DNA from: Emydura subglobosa
Taxonomy: Eukaryota > Chordata > Testudines > Chelidae
Direction: 5' to 3'
DNA: 64,000 nt
Assembly: GCA_007922225.1 (NCBI GenBank)
Contig: ML679962.1
Coordinates: 32,595,563 to 32,659,562 of the forward strand
Part shown: positions 22,811-35,470 of the stretch, in pieces
How positions within the stretch are numbered: position 1 is the first letter of the stretch
How the letters are laid out: every line of letters begins with the position of its first letter
Notes under the pieces: model-generated
What the model was told of the DNA's origin: nothing
The model's database searches: none
Seen by the model: only the letters and a program-made list of their open reading frames with translations
Translations under genes and position numbers: made by a program

Positions 22811-23981
22811 CTTACTACCAGGAGAAAACTTTCCAACCCCCTGGATCTATATAAAATTTCGATAAAGTCCTGGAGTGACTAGAGAAATCTTGAAGAGAAG
22901 AAGGAAAATTTTGGGGGGCAGAAGAGGATATAACCTCATGCAAAAACTGTCTCTCTGATTCCTGTCAATCTTAAATAAAAACTCAGTCCAAATATGCTGG
23001 CTTTCACATTTGCATTGTATTCCAAGCTGTGAGATGAATGGAATTGAGTACACAGCCTGATCTGAACAAATTTAGTGGAATTTAGTTGCTGGAGCCTGGT
23101 TCCTTGATGAACTGCTCACTGGAGCTCTAGTCAACACATTCCATTTTTTTCCAGCCTAAAGTTATTAAAGTTTAATAGGGAGACATATTTCCCAGAAACA
23201 ATATTATGTCTAGCTATCTAATTTTGATTAAAAATGAAGGAGCCAGAATCAAAAAATCATGTTAAAAGAAACCTCAGCATGATATGATAGTCAATAGGGA
23301 AAGTAATTTACTAAAATTAGCTAATACCCTTGGTGCATGCATCTTCAGTAGCTGATTTTTACAAATGGCAGTATTCTCGTGAAAAGGGAAGTTTAAATAC
23401 AAGGCAAAATAAGCACACCCTATGGAGATCAAATAAAATCAATAGAATTCTCAGGCTCAGACCTGAAGTCATTACTCAGGCATAACTCCAGCTGGTTTCA
23501 AAGAATTTCACCTCATATTGCAAAAGAAAATTAGGCCTTCTCTTTGTATAGCTGAATCCCAAAATGCGCTATGGAGCCACTGTAAATAATAAATTGACAT
23601 AGCTAAATAATGAATAATAGCAAAGGGAGAGAGAATTTTCGGGCTGTAGGCAAGGGAGAAAAGATATGTTTAGAAATGGACTGGAGAGTCAATGAGGTGG
23701 AAAAGTTAGAGGGAGGCTGCGCCAGATGGTAGATGAGGCAGAGAAAACTCTTGCCCCATGAGCAGGGAGAGAGATTTTGGGGAGCCGCAGAGAGGAAGCC
23801 AAAACTCAAGGAGCAGAGTAAATGAGGCGGTGGGAGGAGGGTGAAGAGAGAGGCTGCAACAATTCCACGGCGTGGTTTAGAATTGAGGGCAATATTAAAC
23901 TGGATCAGTATTGCTTGAAATCCTGAGTTCAGAAAAACATTGTTTTTATGGAGTGTTAATGGTACACTGCAAATAGGTCTA
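22811..23981. other. Unlabelled non-coding sequence
   Basis: No gene or recognised repeat is seen. Confidence 0.45.
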
Positions 23982-24085
23982 GGGCCAGATTTTTAACTAA
24001 GTTTCACCAGTGGGAATCAGAAATAACTCCATTGAAACCAAGGGAATTATTCCAGACTTATACCAGCGAAAATCCGAAAATCCTC
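23982..24085. mobile_element. Foldback MITE ('gggccagattttta...')
   Basis: Starts 'gggccagatttttaactaagtttcaccagtgg' and ends 'gacttataccagcgaaaatccgaaaatcctcc', with 'ataactccattgaaaccaaggg' in the middle. Imperfect inverted repeat, same family as 25382 and 57412. Confidence 0.65.
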
Positions 24086-24346
24086 CATCTATTTACATCA
24101 GTGAAAATGAGACCGGGTGCCAATACACAATGTCATTTTGCGTTGCCACAAGACTAATGAATTTTAACTAATGATTCAAGGCAAGCACAAAAGCCTGGTG
24201 ATGTAAATGTTCGTAGACCAGCCATCCAGTTAATTTAATTATGTGTCTGATTCTGCACTCCCCGTACACCTCAAATTCTCATTGATTTCACTGGGCGCTT
24301 GGGTGTGCAAACAATGAACAATTCAGTCTCTTGAGTGTTTTGCAGT

Positions 24347-24472
24347 GGTGGGGTAGCCGTGTGGGTCCCAGGATGTGAGAGACACTAGGTGGGTGTGGTA
24401 ATATTTCTTATTAGAATTCGGTCCAATAAAAAATATTACCCTCACTCACTGTGTCTCTCCCTAGTGTGTGGT
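24347..24472. mobile_element. 'gtgggtgagg' family foldback copy
   Basis: 24377-24415 and 24421-24459 form a near-complete hairpin (imperfect 39-bp arms, five-base loop). Preceded by 'ggtagccgtgtgggtcccaggatgtgagagacac', the usual end of the family. Non-coding. Confidence 0.75.
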
Positions 24473-24664
24473 TTTTAGATAATCCCATCCGGTGAACCTG
24501 AAAACGTCTGGGCTGAGGAATCCTGAACCCAGAGTGTTTGTTGATATTGATACATTGTAAACATCCCTTCTATTGTTCCTTGTGCATTAGAGCCCATGGT
24601 GGAAGGATGGAACACAGGTGTCTGGATCCAGCCATTTGGGGATGAGAGCTACCTCCATTTCTCA

Positions 24665-24962
24665 GGCCTGGCCTACACTGCCGGCGAAATTCAACGGCAG
24701 TTGACGGGAGTTATGCAAGCTACGCAGAGTAGCCTGTATACCTCCAGTCGACTCCGTAACTTCCATTTAGCACTCCGACTCCACCGCACTGCGCTGATTG
24801 GAAATGCGTACCCGTCAATGCAGCGCTACACTTTTTGGGGAGGTGGTTTTATTCGATTGACTTCTGGATCGATTGAGCGAGTCTTCACTGCCACTCAATT
24901 GTATCGGATAAATCAATCTGACAGTGGTGAATTTGTCGCTGTCAGTGTAGACATAGCCACAG
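24665..24962. mobile_element. 298-bp TIR element (TGTCTACACTG-type ends)
   Basis: The left end 'ggcctggcctacactg' and right end 'cagtgtagacatagccacag' are imperfect inverted repeats sharing CTACACTG. TCTCA flanks both sides (24660-24664 and 24963-24967), a possible 5-bp target duplication. The interior is CpG-rich relative to its surroundings ('ttcaacggcag', 'ctggatcgattgagcg'), suggesting a fairly young copy. The 124-codon + frame across it has no transposase motif. Harbinger-like or hAT-like; class uncertain. Confidence 0.65.
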
Positions 24963-25381
24963 TCTCATAAATTCACGAGTGACCTAAAATACCATTCCAG
25001 CTCAGGGCTTGCAACTTTGTTTGCTTTACAAACACAGTGCTGGTTGTGTTAATGTAATCAAACCCTCTAAGAGCGTTAGACCCATCTATTAACTGTGTGG
25101 CAACATGCTTTACAATTTTCTCCTAAATATTGTAATTAACAAAGATGTGATACTTGTCAGATCTGACATAATTCATTCAGCAGAGTGCAACAAGTAAGTA
25201 CATCTGTATATTTGCATACTAAACATCTAAAAATACTTGTAAGGAAGACAAAAGATTGCTTTGCTTTGAATACATAACCAAGTACTAGCATCAATTATAT
25301 GCTTCTGCTTAGAGTATTATGATCTTGTTTTCAGCTACATGCATGTGACTATCTAATTATAAAGCAAAGCTTTTCAGCATA

Positions 25382-25489
25382 GGGCCTGATTCTGATCTTA
25401 TGTACAGCAGGGTAAATTAGGAGGAATGCCATTAAAGTTAATAGACTTGAGCTGGTACAAAAAATCTGGTGAGATGTGAATCAGGTTCA
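25382..25489. mobile_element. Foldback MITE ('gggcctgattctgatct...')
   Basis: Left 'gggcctgattctgatcttatgtacagcaggg' pairs imperfectly with right 'gagctggtacaaaaaatctggtgagatgtgaatcaggttc'. The centre has 'gccattaaagttaatagac', a decayed form of the 'ccattgaagtcaatgg' core of this family. Confidence 0.6.
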
Positions 25490-28400
25490 TGGAATTTACT
25501 TCAGAAATTGTATCTTACATAACAAAAACACATTCAAGATGAAAATTGGCTGCCTTATGGGTTGGTAAGGAGACATGGATACTTTCACCATTAAGTTGCT
25601 GGTTTGAGCAAGAACCTTGTTTATCATGAGCAAATGTTATCAGCAGTAGGCCATGTGAAATGAGTATGTCTTAGTCTAGTTCCCTGCAAACAGATGTCCA
25701 CAACAGAGCACAACCTCCACATTTTCCCTATGAGGTAGTTTTGTTTGTGGACTCAACAGAATGACTAAGATTGAAGGGTCATGAAGAACTCCCTGGTAGA
25801 TGGTTAACACTTAGCAAGTCTCCCTTCTCCCAACCCATCTGAGTCAAAGTTATGGCATGTTAGGGGAGAAGTTTGGTGAAACTTGTATTTCTCCCTTCTT
25901 GCTGAGCCCTGTCTGTGTAAACAGGAAACACTGTTTCCAGTGTTGTCAATCACACACTCTTCATGAGAACTATATTCACTGGAAAAGTAATTTAATCAGA
26001 CAAGACCATTGTACAACATTTGGCAAATTAAAGTACTATGTCACACAAGTATCCTACATTCACACCCATGTAGTTTGACCCACCATTAACTTTATTAAGG
26101 CTCTTTGTAGGCACAAAGATCTATTTACATAGATCCAATGGCAGGAATAGGGCCGAAATTTGCAATAAAAATACTCTAACAGACTTTACTGATGCTACTT
26201 GTTAGCAAAACACAGCAACTCTCAATAATGAGAATATAGAGCATTCCTCATTTTTTTTTTCCCCTGTGCCACTGTTTGACAATAATTAGCTAATCACATT
26301 TTGACTGGGACAATGCAAACAAGCAATCATGGTGTAAATACGTTCCCTAAGTATTCGTTTTATCTGGAGCCAACTTTCAGCATCAATAAATTGCCTACTT
26401 TTGATATAGTGCATTTTTGGGTTTACAGCATTATGTATTTATCACTCTTGTTAAGCTAAAAGGTAGAGTGAGTTTGATTCCTTCATGGAAAGATTGAGCG
26501 CTATAAACTTCAATTAAGCGCACTTCCCCATTTCTTATATAGATCCAAGTGTATGCAGAATGTCAAGTGCATCAAGCTTCATTTAAAGCATGCTTTATTT
26601 ATTTAGTAAAGAAATAGAAAGAACTAAGACATTTACTGTGCTTTAGCTGTAAATAGCTCTGTAAATGTAGCCCATGTTGTGACGTATTCTGCAAACATTA
26701 GTCATGTGAGTAATTCCATTAGGGCCAGCTCCAGAATCCATTGCAGCCAATGGAAAAAAAACTTCCATTGACCACTAGGGACTTGAGCTAATACCCACTG
26801 CAGTCATTTTGAAAACCACAAAGGAGTCTTCCTCCATGGAGTCAATGAAAGCTGTGCATTTGGAAAGATTACAGAATTGAAAGAAGAATGGTTTGTTGTT
26901 TCCAGGGTATTATCTGGGCTAGTTGTGTTGAATAAATAGCAGTGAAGTGCTTTTAGTCCATCTTGATTCAAATCACAATAGAATGCTCAGTATAGAAATA
27001 GAAATTATGAATGAGAGATTAAATGCCCATCTTGTCTGCTCTACCCTGTCGACCCCTGATTTTAAATATCTTCCTTATTTGAGTGGGCGCCTGTGTGTCC
27101 AGCTTCTCCATAAATAGCTTTGTTTTTAGGAAGGAAGAGGAGGCAAATCTTGCTTTATAACAAATTGGTAATTACGACACCACATTTTCCCCAGGTTCTA
27201 GCTGCAATCCAAATAGTACGTAAGAGTAAATGCACATTTTACTTAAGCAAAGTTCACAGAATGATGAGGATGAGCGGAACCTTTTGAAGGATGAATAATA
27301 GCCTCACCAGAGGGAACTCATAAATCGGAAATTATTCTATTTGGATGCTAAATTGATTCATTCTCCTGTTGGTTGATGTTGGCATTTAGCAAGATGAGCA
27401 GCAAAATTAGGAGCCAAAGAAGAAATGAATTCCCTCCCCTGTCTTAATCTGCCCTCAGACATGTTTGGAATTGCCATGAGCATCAATGGGATTTGAACAT
27501 CCGTGCCTGATAGCAGTGCTGTTACCACTCCAAATGCAGTTCAGAAAATATCCTCTGCATAACATTTATTTCCTCTGTACATCATGTTGAAGTGATTGTG
27601 AACCTATTTTTTTAAACATACTGAAAACAAAACTTCAGTTTGAATTCCAGAAAGAAGTCACTGTAGTATTGTTGTCTTATTTTAGAAGGATAATTTCCTT
27701 CATTATGCCAGACTCCTTTTAGCTTTCACAATCCTTTACTTCCGTCAGGTGTGTGTACTTAGGTTTAACTGGCTTGTAAATTCTTTCTCGGGGGACGTCT
27801 TGCCATGCAGAAGACAAGCCAAAGTTTTAGTTTTCAGCATGTCTCAGGCTCTGTTGATTTCTCAGCAGCATGTTGATGTTCATTGCTTGTTAGTCGTTGT
27901 AGTTCTTTTGCACACATCTGGATTTCAGAATTACACAAAAACACTCATTTCTTTTTCTTTGCTAGTAGGCAAGACAATGGCCTTATGTCACATTCACACT
28001 AATAAGCAGAGCTGGCCAGCATTACTGAGAGGAAGTGTGCGCCATCCAAGACTGGGTGTAGAAATTAGCACGTAGCCACTGTACAAAAGGGAACTTTGAG
28101 AGGGAGTTGCCTCCCTGGGGAACTCTCTCTGTGGACATCTTCTGGGGTGGCTTGACTCCACCCCACCCTCAAAGTGGTACTGTAAAGCCCAGTTGAGCCC
28201 ATAGGTTGTATGTGTTTATCCTATACACACACATCCCTGTAAAACTACCTTTTGCACACACAAACAACATAATATGCATATGGAATAGTGAAAAGAGAAG
28301 TATGATCCTTATGATCTAGTGTTACTTTACACACACTTGTTTGCACCCAGACAACATGGTGCTGAACATTCTAGAAATGCATAGATTTTATTGGCTATAT

Positions 28401-29554
28401 GTAAATTGTGTAAGCTATTGTAATTGAGCAGGAGTTAAAGAGGTTATTTTGATAACTCAAGTGTTATGGTAGGTATCTAATCTACCTACTCTTCAGTTTA
28501 ATGTTCCCCCAGAATTTCTTTATGTGAGTGTTTTTAGTAACGTTGCAATAATAGTCTGATCCTGAAAACTTTTTACATACTTCTTAGTCTGTGCAAGTAG
28601 GCCTGTTTACCACAAACTGTAAGCGTTTGTATCATTTGTAAAGACCCAGCTCTGCTCTCCTTGAAGAGAGTCAATAGCAAAAGTCAATAGCAAAATTCCT
28701 GTTGCCTTTAGTACAAGGACGATCATATCAAAGTTTGATTTCAGAGTTTTGCGGAATCCCTTAAGTAAGAGTTTGATGGTTGTGTCTACTCAGAGGAAGA
28801 ACTTTCTAACCTGCAAAGTCCGTGTCATTATGGGTATGCATTTATAATTCCAGGAGGTGAAGGTTCTACCTCAACAATTATTAACATAGTAGTTGTTATG
28901 GTTGGTGTGACAGACTATAGAAATGGATGCTTAATTCTTAAATCATCTAATATTTGGAACACTCATGACATAGGTATAACAACAGGCCTTTGCCTTTCTG
29001 ATAAATTACCAAAATAAAGGCCTGATTTTGCATGGGTGACTTTACATGAGTGATCACAATAAAACCATTTATCTCTTATATGCAGGCTGACATATTGTGT
29101 CTGTAAAATGCATCTACGCCTACCTGCAGTCTATTTTGTTTGAAGTCTCCACATTAGTTATAACTGTCTAAGGGCTGGGAATGTCTTAACTTAGATGAAC
29201 AAAATGGATGGTGTCATGGTTAAAATACACATTTCACATGCAATACTACAGAGGGTGATGCACAGCAAAGTATGGTCCAGAAAAGCCTGTGAGGACTGTA
29301 GATGTTCAGGTTGCTGTATTTGCCTGAGCGGCCATGATAATTTAAAGCACATACAGACAGTACTGGTGCCACCAAATATAGATAAATACATTAACCAAAG
29401 TTCATGTGTGCCCCTAGGGCTGCATTGACTGGAGTTCTACCCCTATATTTTGCAGAAGGCATATAGACATCAGCCATGCAGTGCCCATAGACTTTAAGGC
29501 AAAGAGAGACAATTATGAGCTTCTAGTCTTGTCTCCTGAATAACACAGGCTATG
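25490..29554. other. About 4 kb without recognisable repeats
   Basis: No gene found. This is the longest stretch where I recognise almost no transposon. It is AT-rich and CpG-poor. It includes a homeobox/FOX-like motif cluster at 26283-26340, and a frame at 27749-28075 (108 codons) with no known motif. Intron or intergenic, possibly with conserved non-coding elements. Confidence 0.45.
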
Positions 29555-29890
29555 GAATTTCACTCATTAATTCTTGTACCAAACCCAAATCTTGTAATTG
29601 CATATATATGCTGAAACATTTTTTTAAAGAGAGACCTCCAATCTTCATTTTAAGACTTCACATGAGGGAAAATCCATCATGCTCCTAGGTAAGTTCTAGT
29701 ACCCTCAAAGGTTAAAAACAAAAAAGGTACATTTTATTTCTAGCCTAAATCATTTTACCTTCACCTTCCAGCCAGTGGATGTCTTATGCCTTTGTCAACT
29801 AGGTTAAAGTGTCCTCACTTATCAAAATCTTCTCCCTATATTGATACTTATAGACTGCAGTCAAGTCACCTCATGTACCCTACCGGGGTG
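29555..29890 (-). mobile_element. CR1/L3-type LINE relic, minus strand
   Basis: The + strand reads 'cactcattaattcttgtaccaaaccc', 'gagacctccaatcttcattttaagacttcacatgagggaaaatccatcatgctcctaggtaagttc', 'cattttatttctagcctaaatcattttaccttcaccttccagccagtggatg' and 'ttgatacttatagactgcagtcaagtcacctcatg'. These words in this order are the reverse complement of a CR1-like ORF2 C-terminus. Stops are frequent; old copy. Confidence 0.8.
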
Positions 29891-30060
29891 AAGCAATATT
29901 CCTGTGGAGCTCCCAAGACTCTGCAGATATTGCATGGGAACTCTCCTCCAGCAGAGCTCATCATTATTTAGCATCTTAAAAAAATAACAATTTTTAAGCT
30001 GCTAACAATAGTGCAGGATTTTGGCAGCCTTCCATATCCATTTTTATAGTTCAAAAGTAT

Positions 30061-30133
30061 GGGCCTGTTCCAAAGCCTATTGAAGTTAATGACAGTCTTT
30101 CCATTGACTTCAATGGGCTTTAGATCAAGTCCC
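30061..30133. mobile_element. Foldback MITE core, 20-bp hairpin
   Basis: 30072-30091 and 30102-30121 pair over 20 bp with two mismatches around a ten-base loop. Flanked by 'gggcctgttcc' and 'agatcaagtccc', the usual outer words of this family. Confidence 0.75.
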
Positions 30134-30208
30134 ATGAAGTATTTTTTATTATTACTAATTACAAAAAGTATTGTTTTAAAACAAAGGGGGGAAGTACAGC
30201 AGTACTCT

Positions 30209-30270
30209 TTAGCATGTGCTTAATTTTAAATACGTGTGGGTAGTCCCGTCCACTTCAAATCCTACAGATT
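30209..30270. mobile_element. Partial foldback MITE
   Basis: Contains 'ctttagcatgtgcttaattttaaatacgtgtgggtagtcccgtccacttcaaatcc', one arm and the centre of the 'cttaagcacatgcttaa' family. The other arm is lost. Confidence 0.45.
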
Positions 30271-30397
30271 TGCGCACTGCATGCTTATTTCTACATTCCC
30301 TGATTTTATTTTATTTTATTTATTTTGGTTCAAAGTCCTAATTAAGCAGTATCATTCTGCATCTCAGACAATTTTTTTTGCTTTACGTAGTTTAATT

Positions 30398-30492
30398 AAA
30401 ATTAATTACATAAATAAATATATATATTATATATTTTATGTAATAATATATATATTAATATATATACTATATTATATATATATATAAATAAA
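30398..30492. repeat. AT-rich palindromic microsatellite
   Basis: A run of ATATAT, TTAATATA and AAATAAAT blocks with many possible self-pairings. Confidence 0.85.
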
Positions 30493-31199
30493 TACCAGGT
30501 TGTTACAATTAAAAATCCTTTAGTATATTTTGGTTCTCCTTTCAATTTTTGTAAAATCTTTCTGACAGGAGCAGGAAATGGCACGTTAATTATTAAAAAT
30601 AACAAATCAAACCAGTATATTAGAGGTGTAATAAACTAGCAAGAAAGCTTAAGTGATGTTACAACTTGACCCCAGATAACTGTATGTTATTTCAATAAGC
30701 AGCTTTTTTTAAAGAGTATATATTAATAAGGCAACGGAATACCTTTATAATGGAAAGTGTTAGACAATCTTATTACAGATGTCCCTATTGCTGCGCTTAT
30801 GATTAAAAAAATACAATTTATAGCATAATTTCCCTGAAGAGATTTACAAATATCCGTCTTCAAAACAACCCAGTGAGGTAAGTAGTATTAGCCCTGTTTT
30901 ACCAACAAGGAAACTGACGCACACACTTATGCCATTTTGTCCAGATTTCAGAGTAAGTCAGTTGCAAAGCTTTAAGTTGAGTTCAGAAGTCTTGCCACCA
31001 AGTCTCCTGTGCTAACACAGTTATACAAATAGTTCACCTCTGAAGAGAAAAATCTTAAAATGTTTTTAGGTAACAAGATGTTTATAATGAGAGAAGGAGA
31101 CACCCCTTGCTTAAAGAGGGTGGTAGAGCCACCATTGCTACCATTATAGATAGGCATTATCAATACTTCACTTTGTGAACATAGAATCCCCATACTTGA

Positions 31200-32255
31200 T
31201 CAGAACTAAAATCCATCTAATCTAGTATCCTGTTTCTAAAATGACCAATATCAAATATTTTAAAGCAAGGTATAAGAACTCCCTGGCTCCATTAGGTCTC
31301 AGTTTGATGTCTAATAGTTAGAGATTGTACTTCAGAGCTTAAAACACAGGTTAAGTTCCCTTCCAAAATGTGATTTATCATAACTCTGCATATTGTTGAT
31401 ATCCATATCATTATCCAGTCCTTTTTTGAATCTTGTTAAATTCTTGGCCTCTACAACTTCTGTAACAATGATTTCCATAGTTTAACCATGTGTGGTAAAA
31501 GTATTTCCTTTTATCTGTATTGAATTTCACACATTTATTTTCATTGAATAGCCCCTTGTTCTTGTATTATGAGACTCGGAATGCCTGTTCTCCCAATCTT
31601 ACTTCTCTAAATTACCCATTATTTTATATACGTTCAGCCTGTTCCCTTTTATTCATCTCCTTTCTAAGGTAAACAATCCTACTCTTTTCAATCTCTCCTC
31701 ATATGAAAATTTTTATGTCCTTGACTATTCTCATCGCTCGTCCCTGAAATCTCTCTAGTCCTTTTTGATGACCTGTACTGCCCACACTATTCCAGAAGGG
31801 ACTGCATGATTGATTTATATACAAACATTATAATAGATCTTATGTGCTATCCCATTCCTTATATATCACAATATCTTATTTTGATGGCAGCTATACATTG
31901 AGCCCGAGGTCTTTACTAAGCTTCCTGCAATTTTCCCTGGGTCCCTTTCTTGTGTTGGTGGTGTTAATTTAGAAGCCTATACGCTGTATGAGTAGCTGAA
32001 TTTTTACCTCCAATGTACATTACTTTGTATTTGTCAACACTAATTGCCATCATGTGGCACATTCACTTAGCCTGGTTAGGTCCCTCTGAAGTTCCTCACT
32101 GTCCTCTCTGGTCCTGATTAACTTAAATAACTTTGTCACTTACAAATTTTGCTACCTCACTACTCACCACCCCCCACCTACCAGATCAATAATAAATATG
32201 TCCAGGGTCAGTTGCCAACCAGCCTCAAACATTTTGGTCAAACTGGACCTATCGG
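31200..32255 (-). mobile_element. Long CR1/L3-type LINE relic, minus strand
   Basis: From 3' to 5' the + strand shows 'ccatctaatctagtatcctgtttc', 'ttgaatcttgttaaattcttggcctc', 'aatagccccttgttcttgtattatgagac', 'ttattcatctcctttctaaggtaaacaatcctactcttttcaatctctcctcatatg', 'ttgtatttgtcaacactaattgccatc', 'ttgtcacttacaaattttgctacctcactac' and 'accagatcaataataaatatgtcc'. This order covers about 1 kb of ORF2 from just after the RT FADD region to the 3' end of a CR1/L3 LINE. Many stops; long dead. Confidence 0.85.
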
Positions 32256-33159
32256 GATTTTTTTATACAATTTACTATGAGCTGTTGCTTCAATCACTGA
32301 TGTGTTTGCAGCTGACCTCTTGTGATTTCATGTCATAACCAGAGGACAGGCATCTGGCAATGGACCACTGAGTATCATCACTGAAAAACCTGAATATGCA
32401 GCATCCATGGGGATCTGTCCAGTATCCCATGTTGGTCAGTATACAATGCACAAACTGTAAGACTTGTACACAAGATTATTACATCATTACTGAATGTTGA
32501 TGCTCCACAGCTGTATATCTTTTGCTCTTACAAGTGTGGTTTCTACTGTCGTTGAATCCTTTAACAATAACGGGAACTGGATATATCAAGCTTTCTTGTT
32601 CTCACCTGCTGTCAAACTGGAAGTATTGTCATTGGTTATAGTTCAGTATGGGGTTTTATTTGTTTGTTTGAGGGTGCTTTCCAGAAGAAGGTGTCAGAAT
32701 GACAGTGTCCATTCCAGCTGTCATAAGCCATATATGGGAAGAATGCTTTCTTTTTTCTCTCTGTTTGTGCGGACTGTTCCCTTATTTATGTTATGGTAAA
32801 ATTGTAGAAACACTACCATGTGACCACAAGACTTGATCATGGTAATTTCTTCTTAGTAGGGTTTACAGCAGTGCATCTTTGTCACTTTCTGCTTGCATAG
32901 ATTGCTTAAACCAGGAAGCAAACACACAGATGCAAATATACTTACGTTACAGCACCTTTGCCTATAAGTATTGGCTGCCTATAATGTGGTGGATGGACTT
33001 TAACAGCATTCTTGATTTTTAAAATTCTTCAGTAATTTAACTGGCTATACCTCCTTGTGGTTTTTAGTCTGATGAAACTAATGGGAATTTTGTCTGGGTA
33101 GAACCTGAGTAACAGGTGTAATAGTCAATAGTAGGCTTCTACTTCTAATTATCCTGTTG
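32256..33159. other. Unlabelled non-coding sequence
   Basis: No gene is seen. The + frame 32494-32799 (101 codons) has no motif I recognise. Confidence 0.4.
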
Positions 33160-33338
33160 TGTTGATTCTCCATGACTTGAAATGTTTAAATCAAGACTGA
33201 ATGTCTTTCTAAAATGTACACTATAGATCAAACAGAAATCATGGCCCTGATGCAGCAATTACTTTGAGTTTCTTTATCCTGTGTTATGCAGGAGGTCACA
33301 CTAGATGACCATGAAGGCCCTCTATTAATCTGTACCAG
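33160..33338 (+). mobile_element. CR1-type LINE 3' end, plus strand
   Basis: Reads 'ttgattctccatgacttgaaatgtttaaatcaagactgaatgtctttctaaaatg', 'gatgcagcaattactttgag' and 'cctgtgttatgcaggaggtcacactagatgaccatgaaggcc'. This is the terminal ORF2 plus 3' UTR of a CR1-superfamily LINE, apparently the same family as 29555-29890. Confidence 0.85.
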
Positions 33339-34835
33339 CACCTCCAAACACCTGAGGGAGGAAAAATAGATGCATAGCAAGGCATGGTGATTTTTATGAA
33401 TGTATCATTACATATCCAGCTACCAATTGTTCATAATAGTCCTCTGCAGAGTGATGGTCATTCTGTTCTTTATTCCTGAAGTGAGGAAGTGATAGCAAAA
33501 CTTAAAATACACAGAGTTTGAGGTGAACTCCTCCTTGATCCTGACCTGGTACAAATATGAAGGTCAGGATCAGTTATAACCCAATATGGTCCTCTGTTTT
33601 AATTTTACTGTAGCTTCCATAGGTTCCTTCATTGTAAGAAACCCTACCCCTTTTTAATGATTTATTGCAAGGATTTAATTGCAGCTCTTTCATGGCAATC
33701 TTCTGGCTCATAAGGACACCATACGTACAGCTCCCAAGCTCATTTTACACCCAACATCGTCATCTTCTTCTTTACCTCATAAGGAAAGGATCAAATCCTC
33801 TCATCTTGAAACTAGCTTGTTCCATCCTTCTGGGCAGCCATATGAGATGAATGCATCATTTAAATAGGCTCACAAGTAATGAGGAAGGTAACTGGTAAGT
33901 TAGCTGCCACGGCAGCTTTCTCTGCAGATACAGTCTTCATTCAAAAACAAAGAGTGGTGACTCCCTGACCGCTGCAGAATTAATAATATCCAAAATACAC
34001 TTTACAGCATTATCCGCCTTCAGGCAGAATTTCTTGGATTTCAACCATCCTCAGAATGCAAATGACATTCTAGCTGTTTTATTCCCTTCAGTTTCTTAAA
34101 TCCTTGGAATGAAATTTGCTGAGTACAGAGGGATACACTAGTCCTTCCATTCCATTTAAACTCCACTTCAGTCTCTCTCACAGGGCCTAAGCAGGATAGT
34201 GCAGTTTACGGTAAGCCACCTACACTGGACTGAATTCCATCTTTCCTGACTGAATTTTGCAGACAGCCTTAGATCATGTGTCTCAACAAACATTAAAGTC
34301 AATTGGTCAGAACCTTAGCTGATGGGGCTAAGCCAGTTGAAAGCCTGATCACGGATTCCATATCTGATCCAGGACCATGCATTTGTCTCCTCTTTTGTGA
34401 CTGAAGTGTAAGTGCATTTGTGGCTTAGTTTTGCCATATTATTTGCCATATATTTGCTCTTGCAGTATTTAAAAACAAAATAAAAGAAGAGTGAGGGTTA
34501 GTGATGTTTTTTGTTGCTGTTGCTGAGGGATTGTAGGTGTCGAAGGGCTCCCTGGTGGTGTCAGCAGTGATGACACAGAAGAGGCAGTGGTACAGTGGAA
34601 AAGAGAAAGGGGGATCCTTATCAGCTACGAGGGTAGGAAAGCAGCACCACAGCTTTCTACAGCCACTGAGCTGAGGCACTGCCATAAAACACTGTATGAC
34701 CCTCTCTAAAAGTGGGAGGAGTAGTTCTTAGCTAGATCACTTGCTTCTGGCAGTGCAAAAAGCTACCGTTGTTTCAAGCCCCACAAAAAATAATGCTGGC
34801 CCTATCAAGGAGAAGGTGCAGTAACGCTTCTGTAA
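33339..34835. other. Unlabelled non-coding sequence
   Basis: No gene is seen. Possible MITE words near 34300-34345 ('cagaaccttagctgatggggctaagccag'). Confidence 0.4.
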
Positions 34836-35470
34836 AGATGCACTTAGAAATGGTTTATATAAGGGTAATACATTATTAAGAGATATGAGTGGTTTCTGTT
34901 GAGAAAGGTGTTTATAAATGGTCATAAGCAGGCTTGGGAGGATTGGATTTTTATTGGTAAATGTGGGTTAAAAGTTGATTTCACCGTTCTGACGCAAACC
35001 AAAAAAATTCCATAGATAAGCAAAATGTATAGATAAGCAAAGTAAGAAAAAAATGCAGCCCAAGAAGTTACTAGAGTTTGATTCAAGGATATTTACTTTA
35101 TATATTTTGACATTTGATGTTGACAATTGGTATTTTAATGGCTATTAACTTTTACCTTTTGAATCTGAACATCTACCGTCATTAAATAATTACTGTCTGA
35201 TCCCCTTAGTCTCTTAAACCCTCTCCTATTATGTCACTAAACTCTGAAAATTTATATTGATAAAAACAGAAAACAGGGTGAAAATAAATATAAATATTAT
35301 CTGTCGACATTCTAAAAAAAATCAATTCTGCCAAGCTTAGTCATAAGCAAACTACTGTTTATCCATAAGACTCTATAACAATTGATTAACCGTGTATTAA
35401 AACATCTATTACTTGTTTATTAACCCTTAGCAAGCCATTTATAAATGTACCCTTAATATAAACTGTGACT
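34836..35470. mobile_element. Candidate element with inverted 'tttatataagggta' ends
   Basis: 'ggtttatataagggta' near 34852 is inverted as 'tacccttaatataaac' near 35449. Next to each lies 'tttataaatgg' (34910-34920) or its inverse 'ccatttataaatg' (35436-35448), and 'cataagc' words recur at 34923 and 35342. The pattern suggests a decayed DNA transposon of about 640 bp. No frame and no clear target duplication. Confidence 0.4.

Noticed and set aside
24596..24970. 124-codon + strand protein
   Set aside because: It coincides with the 298-bp TIR element; no transposase or other motif.
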